DNA from: an uncultured bacterium | Lineage (GTDB): Bacteria > Bacillota > Negativicutes > Veillonellales > Veillonellaceae | Direction: 5' to 3' | DNA: 64,000 nt | Assembly (NCBI GenBank): GCA_905214495.1 | Contig: CAJMLW010000006.1 | Span: 22,571 to 86,570 of the forward strand | Shown: piece by piece, positions 35,787 through 45,613 of the stretch | How the letters are laid out: every line of letters begins with the position of its first letter | Numbering within the stretch: position 1 is the first letter of the stretch | The notes under the pieces: generated by a model | Databases searched by the model: none | What the model was told of the DNA's origin: nothing | The model's input: the letters and a program-made list of their open reading frames with translations, nothing else | Position numbers and translations under genes: made by a program

Positions 35787-36968
35787 TTATTTAGTTGCAT
35801 TAAACTCAGCCACAATTTCTTCTAAGACAGTTGGATTTTCTACTAATCGCAACAATGTGCGACCAATGATATTGGCTCCATCTACAATGGTTTGCTCAAT
35901 GGTTGGTTCTAGCATGGCATCCGCGAATTCTTTAGCATGGCACACTTTATCTGGGCCGGCCAAGCGCAATTTAGGATGGAATGCGGCACATTGATAGCTG
36001 ACATTACCGATATCGGAACTGCCCCCAATGTCCGCTGGACCTGGTTCAAAATCGAGGCCCATGTCGGCCATCACTTCTTCGATGAGGTGTGTACCGCGAT
36101 GGTTTTGGTTCATATCATCGTAAGGATTGCCGTAAAACTCAACGTCTACAGTTGTACCAGTGCAAAGGGCAGCGCCTTCAAAAATCTTTTTGATTTGCTC
36201 GGATAGGCCGTTCAAATACTCCCGTTCTGTATGACGCACGGTAACCTCTAATTCGCCAGTAGCAGGAATGACATTGGATGCGGTACCACCATTAATAATC
36301 CACGTGCCGATACGAGACTCTGGTCGCACTTGTTGGCGCAGCATATCCATGGCATGGATGGCGAGTTGCACGCCGTTTACCGCATTGATGCCATTCCAAG
36401 GCTCACCAGCCGCATGGGCCGGTTTACCGTGGAATGTAGCACGGAAACAATCGAGGGCTAAGAATTGTGAATTCGGCCGCGTTTCTTCGCCATCAAGATG
36501 CACCATAATGGCAAAATCGTAATTCTTGAACACGCCAGCGTTGCACATATCTACCTTGCAGCCCATCGCTTCCTCATCAGGGGTTCCAATGATGTCGATA
36601 TCCATGTTGAAAGCTACCCCTTCTTGCTGCATCTTATGTAATGCAAGAGCCGCTAGTACACTCATAGATCCGCTAGCACAATGGCCACACGCATGTCCCA
36701 CATCTGGCAACGCATCGTATTCACATAATATAGCTAAACGGCCCTTAGGATTATCTACTTTCACAACAGACGCCTTAAAAGCAGTCGGCAAGTGACAGAA
36801 CTCATAGGTCACAGGAATACCGTGTGTTTCAAGGACAGCACCGATTGTCTTAACAGACTTAAATTCATGACTAGACAGTTCTGGATTCTTCGCCAATGTA
36901 TAGTTAATGGTGAAAGCCTCTTGGGCGAAGCTTTCAGAAGCATTGGAAAATTGTTCAGTAAGAGACAT
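35787..36968 (-). CDS. M20-family amidohydrolase/peptidase
   Basis: 393 residues from the ATG at 36968 (AGGAGG four bases upstream). M20D-type motifs: CEYDALPDVGHACGH near residue 90, GTPDEEAMGCK near 130, and a dimerisation domain with HAAGEPWNGINA in the middle. It resembles AbgB-like aminobenzoyl-glutamate or N-acyl amino acid hydrolases. In GHACGHCAS a cysteine stands where many M20D members have Asp-x-His, which may alter the metal site. It is divergent from the amino-acid binding lipoprotein at 37140, possibly a functional pair for amidated amino acids. Confidence 0.82.
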   Translation of the reverse strand: MSLTEQFSNASESFAQEAFTINYTLAKNPELSSHEFKSVKTIGAVLETHGIPVTYEFCHLPTAFKASVVKVDNPKGRLAILCEYDALPDVGHACGHCASGSMSVLAALALHKMQQEGVAFNMDIDIIGTPDEEAMGCKVDMCNAGVFKNYDFAIMVHLDGEETRPNSQFLALDCFRATFHGKPAHAAGEPWNGINAVNGVQLAIHAMDMLRQQVRPESRIGTWIINGGTASNVIPATGELEVTVRHTEREYLNGLSEQIKKIFEGAALCTGTTVDVEFYGNPYDDMNQNHRGTHLIEEVMADMGLDFEPGPADIGGSSDIGNVSYQCAAFHPKLRLAGPDKVCHAKEFADAMLEPTIEQTIVDGANIIGRTLLRLVENPTVLEEIVAEFNATK

Positions 36969-37139
36969 AGGTCCTCCTAAATATGTATATAAATAATCGA
37001 CCTTATTTAGTAAAAGGTGCATTTTGTGTACATAATTTGTTTACGTACCTTTAATTATACAATGTTATTGCCTATTGGTTCAAAATTCCGTACAATAGAA
37101 ACAGATTAATATGTTTGTATCGTGTTTGAGGAGGATACT

Positions 37140-37922
37140 ATGTTTAAATTCAAAAAATTAACAGCCATCGCACTCGTAGCTGTTGCTGCTATGGGTTTAT
37201 TGGCTGGTTGTGGTAGCGAAAAAAGCAAAATGACACAAGAGGCTGGTGTGTTACGTGTAGGTTCTGAAACTACATTCCCACCATTCGAATTTACTGAAGG
37301 CGATAAATACGTTGGTTTCGACGTTGATTTATCCGAAGCAATCGCTAAAAAATTGGGCCTAAAAATGGAATTCAAATCCATGGGCTTTGACGCTTTAATT
37401 CCAGCAGTTCAATCTGGCGATATCGACATGATTGCAGCAGGCATCAACGCAACACCAGAACGTGAAAAAGCATTGGACTTCTCCGATGTATACTTTGATC
37501 AAGGCGGTTTCATCACAGTAGTTCGTAAAGACAACACGTCTATCCATAACATGGACGAACTCGCTGGTAAAACTGTAGGCGTTCAAATCGGTACTGTTCC
37601 TGTAGATATGGCAAAAGCCATTCCTAACACAACAGTAAAAGAAATGGACTCCAATTCCAATATCTTTATGGAACTAAAAGCTGGCACAATCGATGGCGCT
37701 ATCATCGATAACGCAGTTGCTATGTACTACCTAAAACAAGGTGCTGACAAAGACCTTAAACTTGTAGGCGAACCTACTAAATCCCCAGGCACAGTTTTGG
37801 GTGTGAAAAAAGGCAACAAAGAATTACAAGACGCTGTTAATAAAGCACTTAAAGAGCTTAAAGAAGATGGTACATACCAAAAAATTTACGATAAATGGTT
37901 TGGTGACTATAACAAAAAATAA
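37140..37922 (+). CDS. Amino-acid ABC transporter binding lipoprotein, solute family 3
   Basis: 260 residues from the ATG at 37140, preceded by GAGGAGGATACT. Lipoprotein signal ending LLAGCG. Family 3 pattern: GSETTFPPFEFTEGDKYVGF and DVDLSEAIAKKLG at the N-terminus, then DFSDVYFDQG and GVQIGTVPVD. Probably binds a polar or basic amino acid. No permease or ATPase gene is adjacent, so it must use components encoded elsewhere. Ends at a family C terminator. Confidence 0.88.
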   Translation: MFKFKKLTAIALVAVAAMGLLAGCGSEKSKMTQEAGVLRVGSETTFPPFEFTEGDKYVGFDVDLSEAIAKKLGLKMEFKSMGFDALIPAVQSGDIDMIAAGINATPEREKALDFSDVYFDQGGFITVVRKDNTSIHNMDELAGKTVGVQIGTVPVDMAKAIPNTTVKEMDSNSNIFMELKAGTIDGAIIDNAVAMYYLKQGADKDLKLVGEPTKSPGTVLGVKKGNKELQDAVNKALKELKEDGTYQKIYDKWFGDYNKK

Positions 37923-37948
37923 TTTCTAATACGTATCATACGTTTAGA

Positions 37949-38026
37949 AAAAAGAACCGGTCCTGAAAGCCGACACGCTACTGCGCTACGCGGAGCCCGA
38001 AGTCGTTTTCAGAACCGGTTCTTTTT
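37949..38026 (+). terminator. Terminator carrying family C core (copy C3)
   Basis: Arms AAAAAGAACCGGTCCTGAAA and TTTCAGAACCGGTTCTTTTT (one mismatch) enclose the family C core in minus orientation. In the transcript the core reads GCCGACACGCTACTGCG, CTACGCGGAG, CCCGAAGTCG, the same sense as in the pckA transcript. Followed by a U-run. Confidence 0.8.
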
Positions 38027-38070
38027 ACTATCCTATCATCGTAAATAGAAATTATTTCTTTCGTTATACG

Positions 38071-38147
38071 GAGGAGAAAGAGGCCGTAGGGCGAATCAGA
38101 CCCGGCCGGTGGAGGATTTTTAAGCCCGTCGGTTCTTTTCCTCTTCT
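38071..38147. repeat. Family A element, degenerate copy A4
   Basis: The 3' half of the family A core (CAGACCCGGCCGGTGGAGG) is intact. The 5' half has diverged. Imperfect arms GAGGAGAAAGAGGCCGTAGGGC and the complement of GCCCGTCGG-TTC-TTTTCCTCTTC still pair over about 20 bases. It lies between the C3 terminator and the promoter of the Sel1-repeat gene. Confidence 0.55.
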
Positions 38148-38206
38148 ACCATTTCCTACCGCGGTATATAATAGTAGTGTATTGTATAAAAACGAAAGGA
38201 GGGCCT

Positions 38207-40576
38207 ATGGCTCAATATTTCACAGACCGCCTCCAACGGGTCTTCCACTTAATTTTTATGTCTTATGATCCGCAGTCCGCTCAAGAGGGCCTGCGCATGT
38301 TAGAGTCAATTGTAAATAATCAATCGAATGTGACAAAGCCAATTCAGCATAAATTACGCAACACAGCTACATCACAAGGTAGTACGGACGAATCAGACGC
38401 TGAGGAAACCTACAAGAAGGCTTTATCTCCTGAGGAACGCGAATTGGGTGATGCGTATGCCCTATTGGCACGCGTGTACGCTGGTCCGCGATTTACGTGG
38501 GCCGAGTCTGGATTCCCAGAGGATAATATGCGCACCTATCAATGTCTTCACGATAGCATTCGCCGTCATAGTCCAATCGGCACAATGCAAGCGCTCCGCA
38601 TAGCCGGCTCTATTACACCTACAGTGAGGCGCGATATGCAGTTGTCCTTTGACGATGCATTCCGTATCATCTATGATTATGCAAAGCAGGACGATGCATA
38701 CTGCCAATATATTATAGGCAACGTATTCTTTTGGGGCGATTACCACGTTATTAACGAGGCTAAACAACTATTAGGCCCAAAAAAGGCTAGATTTAGTCAA
38801 CGATTATACCAAGCGACGCGCAGCAAGAGTTTACGTGAAGTCATTGCTACCTTGCGCGGTATGGTAGATGAAGAAACGCTACAAGCAAAATCTCGGGAGC
38901 ATGCGAAATACTGGTTTACCAAAGCCCTTGATCAAGGGCTCGCCATGTTCCAAGGGAACTTGCGCAATATTTATATCGATGAAGGCGATTATGAAAATGC
39001 ACGCCGTGTGGCACGCAGGGCCGCTGAACTAGGCAATCCGACCATGATGCTCTATACGGCTCTCGACCATCACGAAAGGAGCGAGTTTACAGAGGCTTTC
39101 ACATGGTTTACAAAGGGCGCCGAACTAGGCCAGCCAGAATGTATCGCGGAACTCGCCGACTATTACTACCATTTTTATAGGCAACCTGCGTTGCGCGCTG
39201 CCATTCCGTATGACCCAATCAAGGCTACTGAACTGTATCAACAGGCAGCCACAAAGGACTTTAATGACGCCGGTTATGCAGCGTTGCAAGCCGCATTTAA
39301 CTATATTTTTCACATTGGAGGGCTCCCGCTCGACTGGGGCCTCATCGCCGATTTGACACACATGGCGGCGACAAAGGATCGGTTCCTGTTCTCCTTGCCG
39401 TATATCAGCTACATGCGCATTCACGGCATTGGCGTGACCAAGAACACCAAATTTGCTGTACAATCCTTGATGCGCGTCTTAGACGAAGAAAACCGAGCTT
39501 TACAAGAGGAGGATCGAGTTCTCTTTTACGATATCACCCGTGCTTTAACACGAGTAGCCCTCGGCTATGCCTATGAAAAGGGCTATGTAACAGGCACGCC
39601 TAACCTGGATGCAGCTGTTCAGTATTATGAAAGCTCACATCAGTACATCGTGTCACATCTCGCCAATCGCAGCGAAGAAATCAAGGATATTCCGATAGAT
39701 GACGAAGCGGCAGAACGATTAGCAGCCTTCGAAGAAATAGACGGCCATTGGCATTACAAGGAAGGTATTACCGAATCCTCTACAACCGTGCGCCCTGCCC
39801 CTACCACATGGCCTCACAATGCGGCCCGATTATCCGTTACTATGAACGGCTTTCAGTGGGATACCACATTATATGATTGGAAAACTATCGATCATGCCCT
39901 ATCCACACAAGATACGATGGTGCTTAGCTTTTACAATCATTTCCTAACCATTCCGGACAAATTGCGGAATATCTATAAACTGGAGACTAAACGTATGCCA
40001 CGCAACACCTATCAGGTGCGGTTGTATGGCTATGACCCAGCTGAAGGGCATGAGATAATCTATAAATTGTTGCTCAATGCAGAGAATGCCCATAATTTGT
40101 GGCATAATCTTTATGAAATCCACCGTTTACCGGAGCTTTCAGATGCATGGGTCATCGAAACAGACGAGGAAAAACCGACGTGGCACTATGTACTCGACGT
40201 CGATCAAGAACCGTTCCTACTCGAGGAATATGACGATGCCAACGCCATGATACAAGCATCATTGGAAGGCCTCAAGAGCAATCGCTACGAACAAATCAAC
40301 GTTCGTACCCACGATTTTATTGGGCCATCCTATTTCATATTCAAGGGCAAGCGGCCCACACCATTTAGGGTGCAACTGTACCTCAAGGAATCGATGCGCC
40401 ATATCGTCGACGAACACGGCAAGCAAAAGGACATTCCCGGTAATACATACCTATTTGAACAGTACTTTGGCAATGAGGTATCCTTGAACTACTGGATACA
40501 ACGAACTATCAATACATTAGACATTCCAGAGTTAGATAATTGGAAACCGCTCAGCGTGCCTAAGGATTTGCAATGA
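38207..40576 (+). CDS. Large Sel1/TPR-repeat protein of unknown function
   Basis: 789 residues from the ATG at 38207 (AAAGGAGGGCCT upstream); an earlier in-frame start at 38177 precedes the ribosome site. Residues about 215-480 hold Sel1-type repeats (YWFTKALDQGL, ARRAAELGNPTMMLY, WFTKGAELGQPECIAELADYY, LYQQAATKDFNDAGYAAL). The N- and C-terminal parts have no recognised domain. There is no signal peptide, so it is cytoplasmic. TATAAT near 38165 is a likely promoter. Probably a protein-interaction scaffold; partners unknown. Confidence 0.7.
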   Translation: MAQYFTDRLQRVFHLIFMSYDPQSAQEGLRMLESIVNNQSNVTKPIQHKLRNTATSQGSTDESDAEETYKKALSPEERELGDAYALLARVYAGPRFTWAESGFPEDNMRTYQCLHDSIRRHSPIGTMQALRIAGSITPTVRRDMQLSFDDAFRIIYDYAKQDDAYCQYIIGNVFFWGDYHVINEAKQLLGPKKARFSQRLYQATRSKSLREVIATLRGMVDEETLQAKSREHAKYWFTKALDQGLAMFQGNLRNIYIDEGDYENARRVARRAAELGNPTMMLYTALDHHERSEFTEAFTWFTKGAELGQPECIAELADYYYHFYRQPALRAAIPYDPIKATELYQQAATKDFNDAGYAALQAAFNYIFHIGGLPLDWGLIADLTHMAATKDRFLFSLPYISYMRIHGIGVTKNTKFAVQSLMRVLDEENRALQEEDRVLFYDITRALTRVALGYAYEKGYVTGTPNLDAAVQYYESSHQYIVSHLANRSEEIKDIPIDDEAAERLAAFEEIDGHWHYKEGITESSTTVRPAPTTWPHNAARLSVTMNGFQWDTTLYDWKTIDHALSTQDTMVLSFYNHFLTIPDKLRNIYKLETKRMPRNTYQVRLYGYDPAEGHEIIYKLLLNAENAHNLWHNLYEIHRLPELSDAWVIETDEEKPTWHYVLDVDQEPFLLEEYDDANAMIQASLEGLKSNRYEQINVRTHDFIGPSYFIFKGKRPTPFRVQLYLKESMRHIVDEHGKQKDIPGNTYLFEQYFGNEVSLNYWIQRTINTLDIPELDNWKPLSVPKDLQ

Positions 40577-40590
40577 TAGAATAAAAGAAC

Positions 40591-40627
40591 ACAAAGGAGC
40601 TAGTACACAGCGTACTAGCTCCTTTGT
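40591..40627 (+). terminator. Terminator of the Sel1-repeat gene
   Basis: Perfect 16-bp stem ACAAAGGAGCTAGTAC / GTACTAGCTCCTTTGT, 15 bases after the stop. Confidence 0.8.
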
Positions 40628-40699
40628 TATAACCTAAAAATAAGCTACATTCTAACCATCAAATATACGACTAACAATATATTCGATTATAATTACAAA

Positions 40700-41050
40700 T
40701 CAACGCCAGGTACTACATTCCATCGTTCCCCATATGTATTACCAATCATCATCGGACTACGCTCTATCTTATCTAACATTCTTGCACGCGCATTCGTATA
40801 GTATCATCACTACGTTTTCCACCATGCCAAGCAAACTTAGAGGTGCCCAATGTATACTTAATAAATCCATAATCACCACTATCATACTTACTATCCAATG
40901 TATCACATATTCTAATCCTCCACTAAGTCGATTAGCATTCTCAGCTTCATCCGACATATAATCCAAATAATACGTTATATAAGGCACATCAAAATACGCT
41001 AATATATCGCTAACAACGGCCTCATTAAACGGCTCTTGTTTAAACGCCAA
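40700..41050 (-). pseudogene. Decayed gene, fragments in several frames
   Basis: On the minus strand a TTG-started frame opens at 41050 (LAFKQEPFNEAVVSDILAYF, then YLDYMSDEAENANRLSGG), continues meaningfully in a second frame (DSKYDSGDYGFIKYTLGTSK, FAWHGGKRSDDTIRMRVQ) and then in a third (MLDKIERSPMMIG, YGERWNVVPG). The three pieces together look like one frameshifted gene. The first piece slightly resembles HipA-like proteins, but I am not sure of this. Confidence 0.45.
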
Positions 41051-41126
41051 TAAAAATATCCCCTTCGAGAAGCGACTATCTCTCCTTTCCTAGTGCTATA
41101 ATCCCACAGATTGACTGAAATACAGA

Positions 41127-41210
41127 AAAATATCCCCTTTAGAAGACGACTTTTGGCCCTGTTCCAAAGGAACAGACCCGGCCGATGGAGCCTTCTAAAG
41201 GGGATATTTT
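41127..41210 (-). terminator. ileS terminator carrying family A core (copy A2)
   Basis: Perfect 19-bp arms AAAATATCCCCTTTAGAAG (41127-41145) and CTTCTAAAGGGGATATTTT (41192-41210) enclose the core CGACTTTTGGCC, inner stem CTGTTCC-aaa-GGAACAG, ACCCGGCCGATGGAG. A T-run follows on the minus strand, 30 bases after the ileS stop. Confidence 0.82.
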
Positions 41211-41238
41211 GATAACTGTATTTAAATCGATTGTGAAA

Positions 41239-44073
41239 TTATAGCGCTTTTACTACTTCTGCACAACGATGGCAAAGTGTAGGATGTTCACTATCTTGAC
41301 CGACTGTATCACGGTGAATCCAGCAGCGTTCACATTTTTCAAGTTCAGATGGAGCCACAACTGTAGCTACGCCTGTTTCTTCGTCTTTTACAGCCTCTGC
41401 TGGTGCAGCGCCATTTACGATGTGAGCTTCGGATATAATAACGAGTTTAGCCAAGCCTTCTTCACCAAGGGCATTTAATGCGTCAAATGCAGCGCCTTCA
41501 GCGTATACTGTAACGGAAGCATCTAATGGGTGACCGATTGTTTTATTTTGACGAGCAAGTTCTAATGCTTTTTGTACGGATGTACGCAAGTCTAACAATT
41601 GGTTCCATTTATCAGCCAATTCTTGGTTGAAGTGTTCAGGATGACCTTCTGGCCAATCTTGAAGCATAACAGATTCAGGCATGCCTTCTTCTTTAGGCAT
41701 GTATTTCCAAACTTCTTCTGCTGTGAAGGAAAGTACTGGAGAAACCATTGCTACCAATGTTTTCAAGATTTCGTACATAGCTGTTTGAGCAGAACGACGA
41801 GCTACGTTGTTTTTGCTTTCAGCATACATAGTATCTTTCATTACATCAAGGTAGATGGAGCTCAAGTCTACTGTGCAGAAGTTATGAATTGCATGGTATA
41901 ACATGTGGAATTCATAGTTTTCGTATGCTTCTGTAACCTTTTGACGTACTTCTTCTAAGCGTAACAATGCCCATTTATCGAATTCGGACATATCTGCGTA
42001 AGCCACTTTATCAGTGTTTGGATTGAAGTCATCCAAGTTACCGAGTAAGAAGCGGAATGTATTACGGATCTTACGATATACTTCGGATAATTGTTTTACG
42101 ATGTCTTTGGACAAACGTACGTCTGCTTGGTAATCCGCAGAGGATACCCACAAACGCATAACGTCAGCGCCGTATACGTCGATGATGTCGCTAGGTGCTA
42201 CTGTATTACCCACAGATTTAGACATTTTGCGACCTTCGCCGTCCACAACGAAGCCGTGAGTCAATACGGAATTATATGGTGCCTTACCTGTTGTTGCCAC
42301 TGCAGTTAACAAGGAAGAGTTGAACCAGCCACGATGTTGGTCAGAACCTTCAAGGTACATAGCACATGGTACATCTAAGCCGTTAACTTCAAGTACGCCA
42401 GACCAAGAGGAACCAGAGTCAAACCATACGTCCATGATGTCTGTTTCTTTTTTAAACTCATCATGACCGCAATGAGGACATTTGAAACCTTCTGGTAACA
42501 ATTCTTTTGCACTATGAGCCCACCAAGCATCAGAGCCTTCTACGGCTACTTTTTCTTGTAATGCTTTGATAGTGTCATCGTTAATGATGTGCTCGCCGCA
42601 GCTTTCACAATAGTAAATAGGAATTGGCACGCCCCAAATACGTTGACGGGAAATTACCCAGTCACCACGATCGCGAACCATATTGAAGATACGATCATGG
42701 CCCCATTTAGGAATCCATTGTACTTGATTGTCGATTGCATCAAGAGCTTGTTGACGGTACCCATCTACAGAGGAGAACCATTGTTCTGTAGCACGGTAGA
42801 TGACAGGGTTTTTACAACGCCAGCAGTGAGCATATTGGTGACGCAAGCTAGATTTGTGAAGCAGTGCATTGTTGTGCGCCAAGATTTTGATAACAGGCAC
42901 CTCTGCATCGTGAATCTCTACACCAGCCAATGGGAATTCAGTATCACCATAACGGTTGTCGTCCACTTGTTTAGTGTAGTTACCAGTTTCGTTAACAAGA
43001 GATACGATAGGAAGTTCAGTTTTGCCTTCCTTGTTATAACGCATAACGATGTTAAAGTCATCTTCACCGTGTGCAGGAGCTGTATGTACGCAACCAGTAC
43101 CAGCTTCAAGTGTTACATGGTCACCACACAATACAGTGGATTTACGTTCTACGAATGGATGTTTGAATTCAGCCAATTCTAAATCTGCACCAGAGAAGCG
43201 ATTTACGATTTCATAGTCTTCGATACCGATATCTTTCATAGCCGCATCAACGAGTTCAGTAGCCATCAAGTAGTATTCGTCTCCTACTTTTACCCAACCA
43301 TATTCAAGTTCAGGATTAACAGAGATTGCTACGTTGGCAGGCATTGTCCAAGGAGTAGTTGTCCAAATAACGGAGTATGCTTGTTTTGGATCTACGCCAG
43401 CTGGCAAGGTTACCTTTTTCTCGGATACGTAAGGGAATTTTACGTAAATGGAGAAGGATTTTTTCTCAGCGTATTCGATTTCTGCTTCTGCCAATGCAGT
43501 TTCACAGTGCGTACACCAGTATACAGTTTTTAGACCTTTATAAATATGGCCACGTTTTGCCATTTCGCCGAAGATACCAAGTTGTTTTACTTCGAACTCA
43601 GGACGCAATGTCAAATAAGGGCGATCCCATTCACCCAATACACCAAAGCGAATGAAGTCTTGTTTTTGAGTTTCTACGCATTCTAATGCATATTCCTTAC
43701 ATTTGTTGCGCAAGTCCAATGGCGCCATTTCATGTCGGTTAAGGCCAGTATTTTTTATAACCGCATGTTCAATAGGCAAACCGTGCGTATCCCAACCAGG
43801 GATGTAGCGAGTATAGTGACCAGTCATAGTCTTGTATTTCATGATGATGTCCTTCAACGTTTTATTGAGGGCATGACCGATATGCAATTTACCGTTTGCA
43901 TATGGAGGGCCGTCATGCAAAATGAAAGGTTTTGCGTCCTTACGCAATTCCAAACGTTTTTGATAAATTTTGTTGTCTTCCCAGAACTTTAAGATTTCTG
44001 GTTCGCGCTTAGGCAAATTGCCGCGCATTGGGAATTCTGTTTCAGGCAAATGTAACGTCTTACCGTAATCCAT
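41239..44073 (-). CDS. ileS: Isoleucyl-tRNA synthetase
   Basis: 944 residues. Class I motifs: HIGH as KLHIGHAL near residue 63 and KMSKS as GRKMSKSVGN near 600. The editing domain lies between. The C-terminal zinc site CERCWIH...CHRC is present. It charges tRNA-Ile and clears mischarged Val. Controlled by the upstream T-box (44096-44362), with AAAAGGAGCACATC before the ATG. Length and motifs are those of the bacterial type-1 enzyme. Confidence 0.96.
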   Translation of the reverse strand: MDYGKTLHLPETEFPMRGNLPKREPEILKFWEDNKIYQKRLELRKDAKPFILHDGPPYANGKLHIGHALNKTLKDIIMKYKTMTGHYTRYIPGWDTHGLPIEHAVIKNTGLNRHEMAPLDLRNKCKEYALECVETQKQDFIRFGVLGEWDRPYLTLRPEFEVKQLGIFGEMAKRGHIYKGLKTVYWCTHCETALAEAEIEYAEKKSFSIYVKFPYVSEKKVTLPAGVDPKQAYSVIWTTTPWTMPANVAISVNPELEYGWVKVGDEYYLMATELVDAAMKDIGIEDYEIVNRFSGADLELAEFKHPFVERKSTVLCGDHVTLEAGTGCVHTAPAHGEDDFNIVMRYNKEGKTELPIVSLVNETGNYTKQVDDNRYGDTEFPLAGVEIHDAEVPVIKILAHNNALLHKSSLRHQYAHCWRCKNPVIYRATEQWFSSVDGYRQQALDAIDNQVQWIPKWGHDRIFNMVRDRGDWVISRQRIWGVPIPIYYCESCGEHIINDDTIKALQEKVAVEGSDAWWAHSAKELLPEGFKCPHCGHDEFKKETDIMDVWFDSGSSWSGVLEVNGLDVPCAMYLEGSDQHRGWFNSSLLTAVATTGKAPYNSVLTHGFVVDGEGRKMSKSVGNTVAPSDIIDVYGADVMRLWVSSADYQADVRLSKDIVKQLSEVYRKIRNTFRFLLGNLDDFNPNTDKVAYADMSEFDKWALLRLEEVRQKVTEAYENYEFHMLYHAIHNFCTVDLSSIYLDVMKDTMYAESKNNVARRSAQTAMYEILKTLVAMVSPVLSFTAEEVWKYMPKEEGMPESVMLQDWPEGHPEHFNQELADKWNQLLDLRTSVQKALELARQNKTIGHPLDASVTVYAEGAAFDALNALGEEGLAKLVIISEAHIVNGAAPAEAVKDEETGVATVVAPSELEKCERCWIHRDTVGQDSEHPTLCHRCAEVVKAL

Positions 44074-44095
44074 GATGTGCTCCTTTTACATAAAA

Positions 44096-44401
44096 AAATC
44101 GCCCGTCCCCGAAGGGACGGACGTAATATCCGTGGTACCACCCTACTGACCTTCTGTGAAAGCTATAATATTCCGAGCATACGAAATAACTAGACTTCAT
44201 TTTGTGAAAGCCACTTAGACATATAACGGTGTTCACCGGCGGCGTTGCCGCTTGCTCCAAAGTGATCCGCAAATCTCTAGATTTCCAAACCTTTCAGCCC
44301 ATGAGTTTGGTCTCTACTAAATCCGTCTGAGACATGCCGTCTTTTTCAACGCAATATTCATATAATAGATAATTATAGGGCCCATAAGGGTAGGTTGTCA
44401 A
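44096..44401 (-). promoter_or_regulatory. T-box leader of ileS with promoter
   Basis: On the minus strand TTGACA (44401-44396), an 18-base spacer and TATAAT (44377-44372) start the leader. The T-box sequence AGGGTGGTACCACGG near 44130 can pair with either the antiterminator or leave GTCCGTCCC-ttc-GGGGACGGGC plus seven T as terminator (about 44096-44125). By position it responds to uncharged tRNA-Ile. I could not place the specifier codon with confidence. Confidence 0.85.
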
Positions 44402-44450
44402 ATATATTCTACCCGAAATTTATATCCTGTTTAACATATACCATTTCACA

Positions 44451-45377
44451 TTATAACTCTTGCGGTACATACGGCTTCTGCACAGAATCTAATAATGCAA
44501 AATTCATTGGACTACTTACCATTTCATTATATTGCTCAACCACGGCTTCTTCCGTTTCACTACGAGGATCAGCAATAAAATCCTCAATCGCTTTATCAAG
44601 ATGTTTCTTTTGCTCTAAACGATTCTGAGCCTCGGCGGCAGTAATCTTTGCCCCAATTCCACGAGCTGCTTCTTTCTGTTCTTTCAACCACTGGAAATCA
44701 CTATCAGCCTTACGCTCTACAATATGATCTACTATATCGCTATAAATAAGCATCATTTCAACCATATTAGCGCCATTAGTTTGTCCATTGTTGCGCATCA
44801 CCTTAACAAGACGCTCTCCTTCCTGCTTATGATAAGTATTAACAAGGTTATCTACCGCATCATATTTCGGTCAAAATGCATCTATTAATGTTGAAAGTTT
44901 CTCCAACTGCGTCTGAGCAAATGCATAATTATCTGATTCATAGCGCTTTTCTTTATAATAAGTATCTAGCTCTTTTACAGCCACCACAACATCATGCAAT
45001 ACCGGTAATAAAGCATCTGTAGCCCCTTCCAAGTCACTATGTGTGTGCCCCGCTTCTCGCGCAGCGATGAGTTCTTGCTCAAGACGTTCGTAATCCCGCA
45101 CCTTAAACTCCGCTAACGGTACATTTTGCCATGCTTGCTGCACCGTTTCTACATGTTGATGACTATATTTTACACTCGTGAAATTAAACTCATTTGTAGC
45201 AGCCAAGTAAAATCTGTAAACCCGCCAAATTTCTTTTTCACTATCGTTTTGAGTTGCTTTCACCTGACTAGAAGCCTTCAAATTATCCATATTAAATGCA
45301 CAGCCACTTACAAAGCCTACACTCGCTACGATGCACACAACTAAACCTAGGCGGTGCCACCAATTCTGACCACTCAT
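44451..45377 (-). pseudogene. DUF3829-like lipoprotein gene interrupted by an in-frame TGA
   Basis: The frame from ATG 45377 encodes a lipoprotein signal (SVGFVSGCAF) and a helical domain, then meets TGA at 44871-44873. The same frame continues without another stop to 44451 (PKYDAVDNLVNTYHKQEGER, then LVKVMRNNGQ...). So one protein of about 308 residues, the size of DUF3829 lipoproteins, is cut by a single nonsense codon; no frameshift is needed. A downstream ATG at 44801 could restart translation, but without an export signal. Read-through or a recent mutation are the options. Confidence 0.65.
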
Positions 45378-45475
45378 CTATCTCTCCTAAATGCTCTACA
45401 TTCCCATAAATTAATATTACAGATATTGTATAAAATTAATAAATTCAATTCAAGATGAGGAAATAGCTGGACATA

Positions 45476-45597
45476 AGAAAACCCCATACAAAGTATGGGG
45501 TCAACTGAGACAACCGAGAGACGAACATTCCGTCCTGTCAAGGTCTCTAAACGTTATCTTATGTGTTAAGTATAACAAGTGTCCTAACTCATGTCAA
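45476..45597 (-). ncRNA. Candidate small RNA or attenuated leader with strong promoter
   Basis: On the minus strand TTGACA (45597-45592), a 17-base spacer and TATACT (45574-45569) predict a transcript start near 45562. The RNA contains GAGAC / GTCTC pairing and ends in CCCCATAC-ttt-GTATGGGG plus TTTTC (to 45476), about 86 bases later. Its ends CATAAGA and TCTTATG can also pair. No ORF. It precedes the DUF3829 pseudogene on the same strand, so it may be that gene's leader, or an independent sRNA. Confidence 0.5.
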
Positions 45598-45613
45598 TTA
45601 AAGGAGAGAGAAA

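Noticed and set aside
37949..38026. Family C core as a transposon end
   Set aside because: No target-site duplication, and the flanking inverted arms are different at each locus, unlike terminal repeats of a mobile element.
44451..45377. Selenoprotein from the in-frame TGA
   Set aside because: The residue would fall in an ordinary helical lipoprotein domain; no selenoprotein of this family is known to me and no SECIS was identified.
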